This document shows positions 4,656 to 5,269 of a stretch of DNA of 5,269 bases, one piece after another. The notes beneath the pieces were generated by a model. It saw only the letters and a list, made by a program, of their open reading frames with translations. It did no database searches and had not been told where the DNA came from. Source of the stretch: Actinomycetes bacterium. Lineage in GTDB: Bacteria; Actinomycetota; Acidimicrobiia; Acidimicrobiales; Microtrichaceae. Numbering within the stretch: position 1 is the stretch's first letter; the number at the start of each line of letters is the position of its first letter. Both the position numbers and the translations under genes were made by a program. The DNA lies in the NCBI GenBank assembly GCA_023423215.1, contig JAFAFZ010000332.1, forward strand, positions 1-5,269. Direction: 5' to 3'.

Positions 4656-5269
4656 GTGATCGGCTCGCCGTCCCAGGAGACGTCGAAGAACTGCGCGGCG
4701 GTCAGGTCCTGGCGAGACTTGTGGTCGATGCCCATCGCCTCGCGGTACGCCTTGATGTGCTGCAGCGTGAACGCCGTGTAGAGCAGCGGCAGGTGGTCGT
4801 GCGGCTGGCCGTAGACGTCTGCCCCGCCCTTGGCCGCCTTCAGGTCCGACCGCAGCCGGCCCAGGTGCTCGAACATGTCGCGCAGCACGGCTTCCTTGAT
4901 CTCGCGCTTGCGACCCGCGGGCACGACGACCGGCTCGGCAGGGCGTTCCCCGAACAGGGCGGCGTCGAACTCCTCGGCGGTCGCCAGCGTGCAGCCGTCG
5001 GTCGGGCGCGGGTTGCACTCGACCAGGTGGTGCACGCCGTCCTCGGTCCGCAGGAAGTCGAAGCTGACCTGGCCGTGCCAGTTGAGCTCCTTGGCGATCT
5101 TCTGCGCGGCGGCGAGGGTGTCGGGCGCGTCGACCGACTCGAAGACGATGCCACCCCGGTCGTCGATCTCGAGGGCGTGCTCGTAGGTCGAGTGCAGAAC
5201 GACCTCGCCGTGGTGCACGACGCTCCAGCTGCACAGGTCGACGCCCTGCAGGTACTCCTGCACGAGCCA
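4652..5269 (-). CDS. ATP-grasp domain protein, C-terminal part (enters from right edge)
   Basis: About 205 residues of the C-terminal part are visible; the frame stays open to the right edge (WLVQEYLQGVDLC...), so the start lies outside. EYLQGVDLCSWSVVHHGEVV is the strand region of the ATP-grasp fold. Later HGQVSFDFLRTEDGVHHLVE leads into ECNPRPTDG (visible residues about 84-92), where Glu and Asn of E-x-N are the usual magnesium ligands and the arginine contacts the phosphates. The order matches the ATP-grasp C-lobe of carbamoyl-phosphate-synthase-like and amino-acid-ligase-like enzymes, which form an acyl phosphate from a carboxylate and join it to an amine or similar group. The last 100 residues, rich in charged helices (KREIKEAVLRDMFEHLGRLR, AFTLQHIKAYREAMGI), are outside the core fold and may bind substrate. 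The gene is translationally coupled to the transporter. The exact ligase class and product cannot be assigned. Confidence 0.85.
   Translation of the reverse strand, partial: WLVQEYLQGVDLCSWSVVHHGEVVLHSTYEHALEIDDRGGIVFESVDAPDTLAAAQKIAKELNWHGQVSFDFLRTEDGVHHLVECNPRPTDGCTLATAEEFDAALFGERPAEPVVVPAGRKREIKEAVLRDMFEHLGRLRSDLKAAKGGADVYGQPHDHLPLLYTAFTLQHIKAYREAMGIDHKSRQDLTAAQFFDVSWDGEPIT

Noticed and set aside
4651..4660. A perfect 10-bp palindrome ATCACGTGAT at the ATP-grasp/transporter junction, as a possible regulator site.
   Set aside because: It lies inside coding sequence at the stop/start overlap and is explained by the codons there; there is no sign of an internal promoter.

Overview
This is a GC-rich chromosomal window with strong G/C bias at third codon positions and frequent GTG starts. 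Together with the protein types (an actinobacterial-style DMT transporter, a lipoprotein siderophore-binding protein, a short helix-hairpin-helix protein, a DUF2237 protein and a universal stress protein), this points to a high-GC actinobacterium. A Micrococcales-like host is my guess only. No rRNA, tRNA, CRISPR array, phage gene or transposase is visible.

Layout. Positions 1-412 (-) hold the N-terminal half of a fructosamine-kinase-family protein that runs off the left edge. A divergent control region (413-577) with a GC-rich inverted repeat and a doubtful 19-codon ORF separates it from two (+) genes: a 63-aa helix-hairpin-helix protein (578-769) and a DUF2237 protein (809-1231). The gap 1232-1486 lies between converging genes and contains three 61-62 bp repeats, each able to fold into a long hairpin. 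Next on (-) are a dihydrofolate-reductase-like (RibD C-terminal) gene broken by a one-base frameshift (1487-2052) and, upstream of it, a universal stress protein (2111-2536). Divergent from that is an iron-siderophore substrate-binding lipoprotein (2651-3694, +). It converges on a (-) two-gene unit that fills the right end: an ATP-grasp protein entering from the right edge (4652-5269) and a DMT-family transporter (3747-4655), joined by a stop/start overlap.

How the genes work together. The clearest functional link is the overlapping ATP-grasp/DMT pair. It is almost certainly co-translated and may make (or modify) and export a small molecule, though the substrate cannot be read from the sequence. 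The siderophore-binding protein has no permease or ATPase beside it here. The rest looks like ordinary housekeeping or accessory content. I see no convincing unknown multi-gene system. The most unusual signal is the hairpin repeat array, in which one copy carries a stem-preserving base change.
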